Source: Perkinsus olseni (lineage: Eukaryota > Perkinsozoa > Perkinsida > Perkinsidae). Taken from it: a stretch of 64,000 nucleotides of DNA. Where the stretch lies: the NCBI GenBank assembly GCA_013115135.1, contig JABANP010000290.1, positions 1-64,000 of the forward strand, given 5' to 3'. The position numbers were made by a program, and so were the translations under genes. The notes under the pieces are model-generated. The model was not told the origin of the DNA and ran no database searches. It saw only the letters and a list, made by a program, of their open reading frames with translations. Shown here piece by piece: positions 47,301-56,619 of this stretch (position 1 is its first letter; every line of letters begins with the position of its first letter).

Positions 47301-47497
47301 TATAAGGGAAGAAGAGACGCAGATCTACAGGCAGCAACGACATGAGGAATCAGAGAGTCAGAGGAAGGAAGAGAGGCTATTAGTCGACTGCCCTGTACGA
47401 GCTCGGTTTAAGGTAACTTCTCCTGTGGAGGGCTGCATACACGGCTGGGCTGCAGGTACCACTACTTGCGGCTAACCCCATGCCAACGGTGTGGTGA
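44346..47497 (+). CDS. HOOK: HOOK-like coiled-coil protein, about 14 exons
   Basis: Start at 44346 (MLRSS, preceded by CATTTCAG). Exons read by eye join in phase: ALQQAARAQIFQSW, FLDVMKARRPTDSEALVTWA, ADMYY, a DELKAALSRFF block, LYSLVLVVAAKCPRHEE joined across a GT-AG intron to YITHMMSLSESVQGHI. That last junction (LxLxxAxxC....E-Y-I-x-x-I/M-M-x-L-x-E-x-V-Q) is the typical end of the HOOK N-terminal domain. Then many short exons of heptad coiled coil (for example LEGALADARNELQKGHQALL, RQLTKVTGEKAALERRIAEE, LETLKQENRSLKSELAEM) to about 47400. Two one-base frame differences near 44819 and 44852 interrupt the HOOK domain. HOOK proteins link cargo to microtubule motors. The end at 47497 is uncertain because GTGAGT follows closely. 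Confidence 0.75.
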
Positions 47498-47963
47498 GTT
47501 GGCCATTACAGACTCCTGTGTGACCAGTAGCCGTGGGAAGCAGCAGTCGGAGCAGTTCAGGACAGTACTCTACGTCACATTAAGCATGTACCTTTCTGTA
47601 CTGGCCGAGCGTTGAGTTGAGGGGTACCAGATTTCAACTCAGCAACGCTCTTGAGGAAGTAACGAAGTTTGCCCTTACCGAATTCGCGGCTTCAAAACAA
47701 CCTTCGTTACTGTCCTATCGCCAACAACAGGAAGGCTTATTTACCCAGTTCTGTTCCTAACCGAGAGGCAGCCGTTAGTTTCCAATAAACTCTGTGACCT
47801 TCGGGGCAACGAGACCATTCACATCGGGGGATCGATCAGCGAATCATGCCGTAGTCGTCTGATGGTAGCGTTCGATGAGCGGAGCGATTGAGACGAGAAT
47901 CCTCTAGCGTAAGAGCAAAGCGATTCGGCCGCATCAACTATGAACACAAGTACGGAAGGGAGA
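47498..47963. other. intergenic
   Basis: No gene seen between the convergent HOOK-like and glycosyltransferase genes. Short direct repeats of TTCAACTCAGCAACGCTC/AACGTTGAGTTGA type occur near 47605-47660. Confidence 0.4.
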
Positions 47964-50252
47964 TCAGTAGGGAAAATAGCTGGACACATTGTGAGGGAGT
48001 TGGTCGGCCATGCCCGGCACCATGGTGAAGTATGTTACCATTAGCATGTTACATAGAGACTGACTGGAGTATATCTTACATCCACTGAAGGACACTATGA
48101 AGTCTCCTTCCTGGTAGGCTGAGGAGAAAGGCCGACTTATATAGGATGATGTAGAGGAGAGGACTACCAATGTGCGTCTTGAGCATGGCGGCTACCACTG
48201 GGGGATACACATTCAGCTGTCTTTGTGGGAGGAAGTGAACGGCTGGTATGTGACCGAGATTGTCACTGAAATGAGATGCTAGGCTCCCGAATGCATTCAA
48301 CTTCGCAGACTTATACAAGTGTAAGAAGGCGAGCGGAGCTCATGACATGGCGCTACTCTTTATCGTTATAGTCATCCCCTTGCTCCAATGTGGATGTTCC
48401 GTTGGCAAAGGCGGCCAACTGGACGGGGAGGGAGAGCCACCACATAACCCCAGTCTGGTCCCACCACGGATGGAAGGTCATTGGGGAACGAGCAAAGGTC
48501 ATGGACCGGGTCTGAGGCAATGGTCTGGCCGGCGCCGATGGGGGACCCTTACTTTATGCATGAACCAATAGCTCCAAGGTGTGCATTTAACGAAGAAGAT
48601 GCCGGTGTTGAGCATCAGGCCGTCCTCGCTGGTGATGATCTGGAGGCCTTCCTCCTTGCCGAGCATCTCCGGAAGCTCTGGGTCGGCTTGGATCAACCCA
48701 GAGACGCGCTCCGAACGCTCCGGGCTGCCACCAATCTATTAGGAGTTCAGTGAGCAGTATCCAGAGGTCGAGCATGTCTCATGTGAATCAAGGTAGACCG
48801 AAGCGTACGCTTACGACCTCTATCAAATCCTCCTCTATAATCTTCTCTATGAGTCGATCGTACTTGCGCAGCAGTTTGGCCCGCGTTGAAGAAACATTCG
48901 AAGGCCGCCACTCTGCAAGCCTCTTCACCCTCGCCTTCGTTCGCCTAGATGGCTTCAGGCTGCCAGTGTTCACCTATTGAGGTCTCCCTCACCACACTAA
49001 CCATTGCGGGGCCGTCCTTACTGAGTGTTCAACCTCCGCTAAGGCTATGACATCCTCAAGCCTTACTTCGGGGGTCATGAAGTAACTGTCGCAGTCCATC
49101 CACATTACCCAATCATAGAGGGCGGTGCCGAGGGCCTGACCCAGTGTTATGATGTGGTAACCGTTGCCGGACCTACTTCCATAACGGCGTCTATCTTGGA
49201 CCAGGCTGGTGGCCTCGAAGCGTAAATATCAGCCTTGTCGGTGAAGGCATCTTGCAGCACAGGGGACTTGGTATGTACAATGAGATCGTACCTGTGAGCT
49301 GTGGATGGATGATTGAGTTGGAATTTCTTATGGGTGGCACCCATGCTTATCCGCATAAGCCTTCTTATTTCGTCTACTGAGCTCAGCCAGAGGCGTATCG
49401 TTGGCGTTATAATCACACACGGACACGATGGCAATCTTCAGGGCCGTCGAGGAGTTAGCGCCAGCTGACCTGACTGCTTCTTCCGTCGGCGGCGCGGGTG
49501 CTCAATGATGTCCTACTGTATAGCATCCTTAGTGCTACGCTGCGACCATGGGTGTCGTCGATCCTCTGCGGCAAGCATGACTGCCTTCTTAGTGGTGAGC
49601 AAGGAGGATATCGTTTCCTCCCATTTCAGAGGCCACTGCGATTGATCTATATACTCCTGCGATGAAGGCCGAGTGAGCGAACATGAGCCCGAGGGACTTA
49701 TTCTCACGATTTCGTCACTCATTGAGCGATGAAAGAGCGCCGCTATGCATCACCTCTCCCTTCATTTGGAAGTCATAGCTTGCTAGAATGCTAGTCCATT
49801 GTCGCTGTCTTAGAGCTCTGACTGGCAGGCCATAGGCTTCAAGGCAGTTGCCGAGGACCTAGGAGCAGGTCTTGGACGATTCGGTCATCGATTGGTTACC
49901 TGCGAAGCCGCAGCCATTCCGGTCGCACACTCAAAGGCGCCTTCAGAGCTCTCAATGGGGAGGAACTGCTCCCGAAGAGCCCGACCCAGTGTGGCGATGC
50001 AGGTGGGAAAGTCATAAACGTTGTGTCTGAGAATATTTTGTCGCCTCATGTGTATCCGTTCAAGTTCGAGCTAGGATACTACGCTTCAACAGCATGGCCA
50101 AGTTTCGCATAGAAGCGCTCCCATCGGGGGCCGCCGCAGTAGTCGCGACCAATGAAGTCCTTCATTCCATCTGGCATAGTGACGGAGGCCCCGCCTGACG
50201 CCAGCCCTTGTGTAGAGACTCGCCGTAGGATCAATGAGAATAGTAGGAACAT
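47964..50252 (-). CDS. GT34-family glycosyltransferase, multi-exon
   Basis: Start at 50252: MFLLFSLILRRVSTQG, a signal peptide or signal anchor. About twelve exons. N-terminal part (GRDYCGGPRWERFYAKLG, YDFPTCIATLGRAL) is unfamiliar. The catalytic part begins LKIAIVSVCDYNAND, continues NKKAYADKHGYDLIVHT and SRPPAWSKIDAVMEV, then YDWVMWMDCDSYFM with the DxD-type metal and sugar-nucleotide motif (DCD), DGLMLNTGIFFVKCTPWS, WWDQTGVMWW, PQRQLNVYPP and EGDFIVSFSGCK. This order matches the GMA12/MNN10 (GT34) family, which transfers galactose, mannose or xylose in the Golgi. One junction near 48370-48310 is uncertain. Divergent from the coiled-coil gene at 50432, with a 179-base shared upstream region. 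Confidence 0.78.
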
Positions 50253-50431
50253 CGGTTGTGGTGAAGTTCGTCGTCGGGCCTGTACACGGGCGCGCGCTAC
50301 TCACAAATACTAGGTTCGTGCAGTTTGCAAGGAAAGTGCAAGATTCGCTGCGCCCGCCTGCAACCGTTTCATTTTCGTCCGGACGGCCTAGTCCTTCGCA
50401 TCCACCGTCTCATCCTACTAATTTGATAATC

Positions 50432-51100
50432 ATGAGCATCTCTGCTGCTGCCGGTGTTGAGCCTACCGCTACTCAGCCTGCCCCTACCACTACTATACCG
50501 GCTGCTACTACGGCACAGGTCCCTCCGGCCACCTATTCCTACGTCCAGCCCAGCACTACGTCACAGGTGCAGCCTCCTCAAGGGCCTATGATTGACGAGA
50601 AGATTGTTCAGAAGCAGAAGGATAAGGCGTTGAGGGAGCTGGAGTCTCGAGTGAAGCTCGCCTTGCAGCAACATGAGCAGATGTATCAGTTGCAGAGGTC
50701 TCACATCATGGCCGATCACGACAGGCAGATGGAGTACACGAAGGCCACCATCGAGAAGGAGCGTCAAGCTGCCATGTTCGACCTCGAGAGCCAGTACCAG
50801 ACCAACACTCGGGGCCTCGAGCAATCGGCCATTCAGCAGCGGATGCAGATTGAGACTACGGCTATGCAGCTCGACATTCAAGCTCATCAGCAGAAGATGA
50901 TCATGGAGCACCAGGAGCGAGAGAAGAAGTGGACCGGCCAGCCTTCTGTGCCTCAGACTATTGCCGCCCCTCAGCCGTATGTTGCTCCAGCCTCTTATAG
51001 CGCTTTCGGTCAGCCTGGTGCCGCTGTGACGACGACCTATTCCACTACCGTCCAGCAACAGCCTCAAGCTACCGTTGAAGCCCCCGCTGCTGCTCAGTAG
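50432..51100 (+). CDS. Q/P/A-rich coiled-coil protein
   Basis: Uninterrupted 222-residue frame from MSISAAAGVEPT. The frame is open upstream to 50234, but the start at 50432 is preferred because the upstream part is compositionally different and overlaps the promoter side of the divergent gene. Residues 1-55 are Pro/Thr/Ala-rich, 55-170 form a long charged helix (for example KALRELESRVKLALQQHEQM, HDRQMEYTKATIEKERQAAM), and the C-terminus is Gln/Ala/Tyr-rich (STTVQQQPQATVEAPAAAQ). No signal peptide or membrane segment. A cytoskeletal or membrane-coat role is conceivable but I do not recognise the family. Strong codon bias toward C/G-ending codons suggests good expression. Confidence 0.85.
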   Translation: MSISAAAGVEPTATQPAPTTTIPAATTAQVPPATYSYVQPSTTSQVQPPQGPMIDEKIVQKQKDKALRELESRVKLALQQHEQMYQLQRSHIMADHDRQMEYTKATIEKERQAAMFDLESQYQTNTRGLEQSAIQQRMQIETTAMQLDIQAHQQKMIMEHQEREKKWTGQPSVPQTIAAPQPYVAPASYSAFGQPGAAVTTTYSTTVQQQPQATVEAPAAAQ

Positions 51101-51339
51101 AAATGTAGAGCATGACTAAGTGTTCATGGTGTATGGTTCAAGAAGTCTTGGAGGGTTCTCTATAGCCATTCAAGCTGAACTATTACGCTATTGCTCATTG
51201 CTTCATCGATGTGATGTACGTTCTGCGTTCACTAGTTCTGGGGAAGTTCAAGTGTTTTGTGCCCTGAAGAGGAGCAAGTCTTCCTGTCTCGGAACGCTGT
51301 TTCTTCATTGCTTCTAGCTGCCGACCCTGCCAGTAAGTA

Positions 51340-51869
51340 GCCTGTCTTCAATTGTTTCTTTCCCTCCGACTAGAGTGTGTTCTGCAGTGCGTCTCAGTCT
51401 TATTGACATTTCGCCGCCGAAATGCCTCTTCACCCTCACCAATTCTACTAATGAGTCTGTTATCATCGAGGCCGTTAGATACCCTTCTTGCGGCCTCCCA
51501 AACTGCAAATTTTGAGAGCTGATAAGAAATGATGTGGATATGTATCCGGTTCTTCATGATAGGGGTTATCGGACTATCTGTTGCGGGCGTACTATGTTTC
51601 TCTATCTTAGTTGAGTCGATCCGCGTTCCATCTCGCAGTGCGAGCTTAGCTTGTCGATCATTCATAGCAACCCCTGCAGTCACTGGCTGCCCGTCAGCCT
51701 TGGCTCGAGATTCTCCAATGTGTCGAGTACTCCTGTACTCGAGTGTGTGGCCGCTAAGCTGCTCCAGGGAAACTTGCAAATCAGCTGTGTGGATGGTGCC
51801 CTACTGACAGTAGGCTACTGTTGGACGAGAGTAGCCAGTTGGAGCTCTACCCGAATGAACAGCGGTTAA
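51340..51869 (+). other. possible coding remnant, two candidate exons
   Basis: At 51345-51513 the plus strand reads KCLFTLTNSTNESVII and RYPSCGLPNCKF, a Cys-containing stretch like an Ig-type extracellular strand pattern. At 51529 a frame begins MMWICIRFFMIGVIGLSVAG, a good membrane helix. At 51650-51869 another frame has LECVAAKLLQGNLQISCVDG. I could not join these with convincing splice sites, and the minus strand is also open. Confidence 0.25.
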
Positions 51870-52094
51870 CCAGATATCAAATACGGTTAGACAGGTGGTA
51901 TCTCCAACGCTCCTCGAATATAGTCCAGAGAACCTGCCTTCGAGTGGCTCGGAATTGAGGTTATTCCGGGATCGGATCTCACAGATCTGTAGAGCCTCGC
52001 TGGGCCGCGATCTCACTGACTCCCTGTACAACTCTCAAAACTCCACAAATTACAGGTTCATTGGGAAAATGCACTTGAATTCGGCCTCTCGCTG

Positions 52095-52440
52095 AGAACA
52101 CAATCACTACAAATGGCCATGAGGCTACCCAAAAAGTCAGCTGATCTCAACCACGCTTTTTCTATTATCATCGATAGCACCAGCGAACCGTACAATACCA
52201 CGATGCGATGCGTCACCAACATGGTCGCATACGCCGGCTGAAAAAATCTCCGACGATCCGACAGACTGACAAGCAGTGACGCGTGAAGCGTTACCACCTC
52301 GGCGGGGAAGGCTCTGCCCACATCGGGCAGCACTCTGTAGTCGAAGCGCACCCTTCACGGTGCAAGTTCCCACGGCATGAGATCGATGATCTCTGCAACG
52401 ATCTCACGACTCTTCAACGGCCCCATCTTCATTGGGGATT
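52095..52440 (-). pseudogene. HPR/RAP-like repeat protein, remnant F9
   Basis: Minus strand retains EIFSAGVCDHVGDASHRGIV followed by RFAGAIDDN, matching FSDRVCDHLGDVSHRDIV then RFASAVGDN of F3 and F5, plus a block near 52380-52430 resembling the EIADFM exon. Nothing else of the gene remains. It lies 1.2 kb upstream of the decayed DWSG copy, divergent to it. Confidence 0.5.
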
Positions 52441-52441
52441 C

Positions 52442-52482
52442 CTGAGTTGAACTCAGTGAGTTCGAGTTGACTCAACTCAGTT
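52442..52482. repeat. nested palindromes
   Basis: CTGAGTTGAACTCAG, GAGTTCGAGTTGACTC and GAGTTGACTCAACTCAG overlap, so several inverted copies of the same short word lie side by side. Confidence 0.7.
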
Positions 52483-53640
52483 GAGGATTCCCCATCCCAC
52501 AGAGCTCGGAAATCCCCGCAGACCCGAGATTATCAGGCTTACGACTACCCGAGGGATATATGCACCGCGGGTTCTGCAACGATTCGCTGCCATACTACAC
52601 CCTTAGTGGCCAAGCCTTTCATGAATGGCGATGGTTTGAAGATCCCTAGGATTGACAACCACGAGATATTCGGTCGCCAAAGTCCAGCGGATCTTGGCGA
52701 GCTGGCAGGTGATCTTCGGTAGCTTCGGACGGGTCAATCGGGAATGGAAATAACAGGCGACTCATCCGATAGCACCTGTCTAATACCATGAGACTAGTAA
52801 GACAAGCGGTTAACAGGGCGATTTTTGATGTATGAGCTTATAGTTTAACCGTTGGACTCCAACGCCGACATGCCAATACACACAATGAGCGAATACTGCA
52901 CGCACAAATTGTGCAGCACGATACTAGTACTATACTACCCTCTGACCATCCGAGCAGGGCTGCAGCAGGGGGCTCCCATTGTTTCGAGTAAACACAACAT
53001 TAAGGACATTGCCTTTACGGAGATCCCTTAGTCGAGAGATTTGCAAGCTCTTCACAGGGTTCAGAAGTTCTGAATCAGAACAAACCCTACCAAGCTGTAA
53101 TCCTCGGGTTTAATTCGATATCAGGCAAGATTGGATCCTTAGTACTGATCAGGTGGTTCCTACCAACTTGGCAGTACCAAGCAGCTCGGTACTACCTGCT
53201 GCTGCTTGGTCCAAGCAGTACTGCCGCTAATACATAGCGCCGAAGACGGCTTGGGTCAGGCGAGGATTCATGGAGTACAGTGTACTCAGTACACCAAACT
53301 CCGACCAATAGATAGCAAGAGAAAGAATTCTGACTGTCAGATTCTGACTGTCAGATTATACGCTGCGATTATGATATTCTAACATGCCGAGACGATCACT
53401 GGTGATTGCGACGGATCAACTGTGAGCGCCGAAAACCTTGGGACCTGAGCGCGCACTTTGAGGGAAGTTCTCTCGTCAGGGAAGTTGCCTGAACAGCCGT
53501 AGGTCTGGAGCATTGAATGCTCAGCATTCATCCTGGCCCAGGATTCTTGGAGTTATGGTTGCGCTGCGCAACTTGCGCAGCAAAGCATCGTAACTCCTCC
53601 ACACGAAATTGTAACAATTTAATCGTTCCAGGTAACATAC
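52483..53640. other. intergenic, palindrome-rich
   Basis: Inverted repeats near 53160-53225 (AGTACC/GGTACT words), 53270-53295, 53330-53360 (ATTCTGACTGTCAG in tandem) and 53560-53585 (TTGCGCTGCGCAA). No gene supported. Confidence 0.5.
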
Positions 53641-53649
53641 TCCTTAGCA

Positions 53650-54230
53650 ATAAACGCTACTGGAGCGATATCCGCCTTGTCCGTTGAGACTTGTTGGCGT
53701 CAAGTTGTTGCCAGCGCGTCCGTCGACATGGACTGAAGCAACGTGAGTCTCGAGGATCCAATCAGTCTGACCACAACTACCGGGGAGCCGGACTGAAGCA
53801 GTGTCAACCTCGAGGGACCTGTAGGCTCGACTACAGCTGCAGAGGACCTGGACTGGAACAGAATTACTCTGGAGGGCCCGATCAATCCGACGATTGCTGT
53901 GGGGGGCAACCCAGAGTACGTCTTGACGTTGCGCTAAGATTCGCCACACGACTCATGTAGTGGTTGCGACTTCCGATTGTTTGTTTCGTGGTGGAAACCT
54001 CATTGACGTCTGACTGCGCCAATTGGATAAAAGCGTGCACAGTGCACTGTTTGTCAATTCTGCCAATTCCAGCCGTGCCGAGACTACCAATCAGCCGACC
54101 TTCAGTGACGCCATTGCCAATGGGCTTGCTGACTGTCCTCCTGGTGATCTCCTGTGGTCATCCTGTTCGGAAGCATCATCCAGATATGGCTCCTGATAAA
54201 GCTAGCACCCAGGAAAGTGGCGCAACGTAT
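53650..54230 (+). pseudogene. DWSG-repeat membrane protein, decayed copy F
   Basis: Aligned to gene A at CTCCTTAGCA, the start codon reads ATA. Three repeats remain: one with TGA at 53734-53736, one with TGA at 53794-53796 (both at the Trp of D-W-S), and DWNRITLEGP. A GTACGT donor follows near 53917. Exon 2 remains as a linker with TTNQPTFSDA in one frame and a membrane helix VILFGSIIQIWLLIKL in another, so the frame is shifted. No exon 3 tail or 3' element was found. Confidence 0.7.
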
Positions 54231-54393
54231 GTTACATACGAGAGCGTGGCTAAGTCAGACTTAGTAAGCCTAACAAACAGTGGGTCACAACCTATAAGGT
54301 CCTTACAGTAAGGAACTTTCCACTGAAGATCGCTTCGAGGCTCAAACCCTGCGTCATTGCGTGTCGCAAGCTGTGACAACTGAGAGGCAGGAG

Positions 54394-54713
54394 ATGGAAC
54401 AGAACGCACCTGACGATACTGACCAACTTTGGAAAAGCCCTGGTCCAGGGCTGGAATGGAAAAAGGAGCGTGGCTAAGACATGAGCAGCCGACGAGTGAG
54501 CAGAAGCAGAAGTCGGCCAGTGAAAGGAACGCAGAGAGAGGTCGATTCGCGAAGATGTACTGACTTAGCATTTCTGTCACAGCCCCGTGGAACTATAAGC
54601 CCAGTCGGATGACCCACGATTTCGGGACAGATGGCACCCTGAGCCAGCTGGACAAGATGGGCCCGAAGAACTATTTGCCTGGGTACTACAATAGGGCCAA
54701 GAGAAAGGATTGA
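54394..54713 (+). CDS. small unknown protein, two exons
   Basis: First part MEQNAPDDTDQLWKSPGPG from 54394, then after an A-run at 54460 (where the frame changes by one base) a charged stretch PTSEQKQKSASERNAER. A GT-AG intron from about 54541 to 54583 joins in phase to NYKPSRMTHDFGTDGTLSQL and YLPGYYNRAKRKD, with the stop at 54711-54713. About 95 residues, hydrophilic, no signal. The conserved-looking C-terminal half argues for a real gene; the homopolymer break may be a base error. Family not recognised. Confidence 0.45.
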
Positions 54714-56619
54714 TCCGGCGGGGCGGCGAAGGCAGAGAGACATCGGAGTGGAAGAGTATGACGACTTGTCATTGACAAGTCGAGCAAGAACCAAGGGTGG
54801 AGCTCGTTATGCTTGGAACCTGATTCAGTTTAGCTGCGAGTCCGGTTGCTCCTGCCCTCGCGCAGAGGAACCCAGCGAAACCATTGACCCAACAATTCAT
54901 GATTTCAACGCGAAATCAAATACCATTTCTTTAAAAATTTTTTTACGAACTTGGCCACTAGTAGAATTGTCAAATTGCTAGTTTATCTGGGCGCCAGGAT
55001 TGAATTATGAATCTCCATGGTGGGGATGGTCCGACCACCGTAGTCGAGCCCTTTCATCCACTACTGGTGAATCATCTTGCACTACCACTCTTGGGTAACC
55101 CCACGTTGACTTGATTATCAAGTCTTGATACTATTAAATTGATAGCATCGGCTGTAGCAATGCTTTAGCATCTGGGGACCCCAGGCTGAAGTCCCCGCCG
55201 GAACCGAGTCGATGATGAGTGGAGTAGAGTCTCCTGCCGCGCGGGCTCTCAACCCAGTATATCATATATTGGGTTGAGAGCCCGCGCAGTTTTCCGCATA
55301 TATTATATATGCAGAAACTGCACATACGGGACTGTTCCGTTAGCTGCAGCCCCAAGCACTGCATGCTCCGAGCATGATGCTCGACTCGTCGATCACCAGG
55401 CACAGTGGTATCGTGACGATACCAGCAACGAGATGAGTCGAGCTTCTTTAATATGTCGAGTACTTTCGTGACCTGATTATCGGTTTAATTGGTGCTAACT
55501 TAGCACTGCTAAGTCTAAAAATGTCAAACTATTACATTAGACTGTTAGATTAACAGCCTGCAGGCTGCAGCCCGAAAAGAAACCGAGAATGCCACCTCAG
55601 AGGAATAGACCGCTTAACTGGGAGATAGATACACCAACCGCAATCAGCAGTAACGCGGTACGCCGACGGTTTCACGGTAAAACTTTCACCGACCACTGCA
55701 TCTTGGAACGCGCGCACGCGGATGTGTCACAGACGCGGCTGACACTGTCAGCCTGACAACTAACTTGAGACAGAGTGATCTGTTATACTCTTACAAGCGT
55801 CGGGTATCGAGCCTCGATAATCGAGCAATTGACCTCGCACTAGGTTGTGTCCGAGATAAAGGAGACGGTACCATGCGGTGAGGTCCACACTTCGCGGGTC
55901 TTGAAGCTTCCCACGAAGCAATGCTGTGACCAAGAATCGGTATGGTTATCAGTCAGCTGACCCGGAATATGACATACAGTGCTCCGGCCTAGCGCACCCG
56001 TGGAAACGACACTCGACACTCCCTCCAAGAGGGAGTCCAGGAGGATAGGACCTATCATAGGTCACCTATGTACTCTCACTAGAACGGTGAGAGTTCGGGT
56101 TCGGGAACGAGCGGCCCCAGTTCACAATTTTGTTGACTTTCCGCCGCCTGTACTTAGGTTATCCGACAGCTGCAGCACTGCTGCATCCTTGGCGAGGATA
56201 CCTTGCCAAATGAATGGTCTCTCCTGGACGATATGCCCTCCTCCTCGCCGAGGAGTCCTCGATGCGTCAGTCCGCCTGGACACCACTGCTGCTGTCGAGA
56301 TTGGACGCAGCGCCTGCGCCGCAGGCTGCGTCGCGCTAGGACCTAGCGGTCGAAACTTTGATAAACCGGGGGCTCGTCGATGAGATGAAGATGACATGCG
56401 GAGGCTCCTGCAGCGGAGCTGACATGGAGTTCTGACATGGAGTTCATCACCACCGAGTCAATCGCATTGACCACGCTGGATTATGTGCGCAACCACTAGG
56501 AGTTACTGGAGAAACTGAGTTATACCACTGGTGAAATCAAAACAGTACACACGTTCAATATGATAAAAGTGGGAACCTGATGCGTGCTGCACGCAGCGTG
56601 CAGTCAGTGTCATTCAAGT
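54714..56619. other. intergenic, palindrome-rich
   Basis: No supported gene. It holds the long hairpin at 55239-55287 and many short inverted repeats (for example CGCCTGCGCCGCAGGC near 56317 and TAGGACCTATCATAGGTC near 56046). Opposite-strand open frames near 55980-56400 are Arg/Pro-rich and uninformative. Confidence 0.45.
55239..55287. repeat. 18-bp perfect hairpin
   Basis: GCGCGGGCTCTCAACCCA pairs with TGGGTTGAGAGCCCGCGC across a 13-base AT-rich loop. A second small hairpin GCATATATTATATATGC follows at 55296-55312. Confidence 0.9.

Noticed and set aside
42509..54230. General reassignment of TGA to tryptophan
   Set aside because: TGA aligns with a normal stop in DWSG-C and ends F-box gene 2, and TGG is used for Trp throughout.
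55979..56397. Overlapping frames of 134 and 91 residues
   Set aside because: Arg/Pro-rich on both strands, full of short palindromes, no splice or start context.
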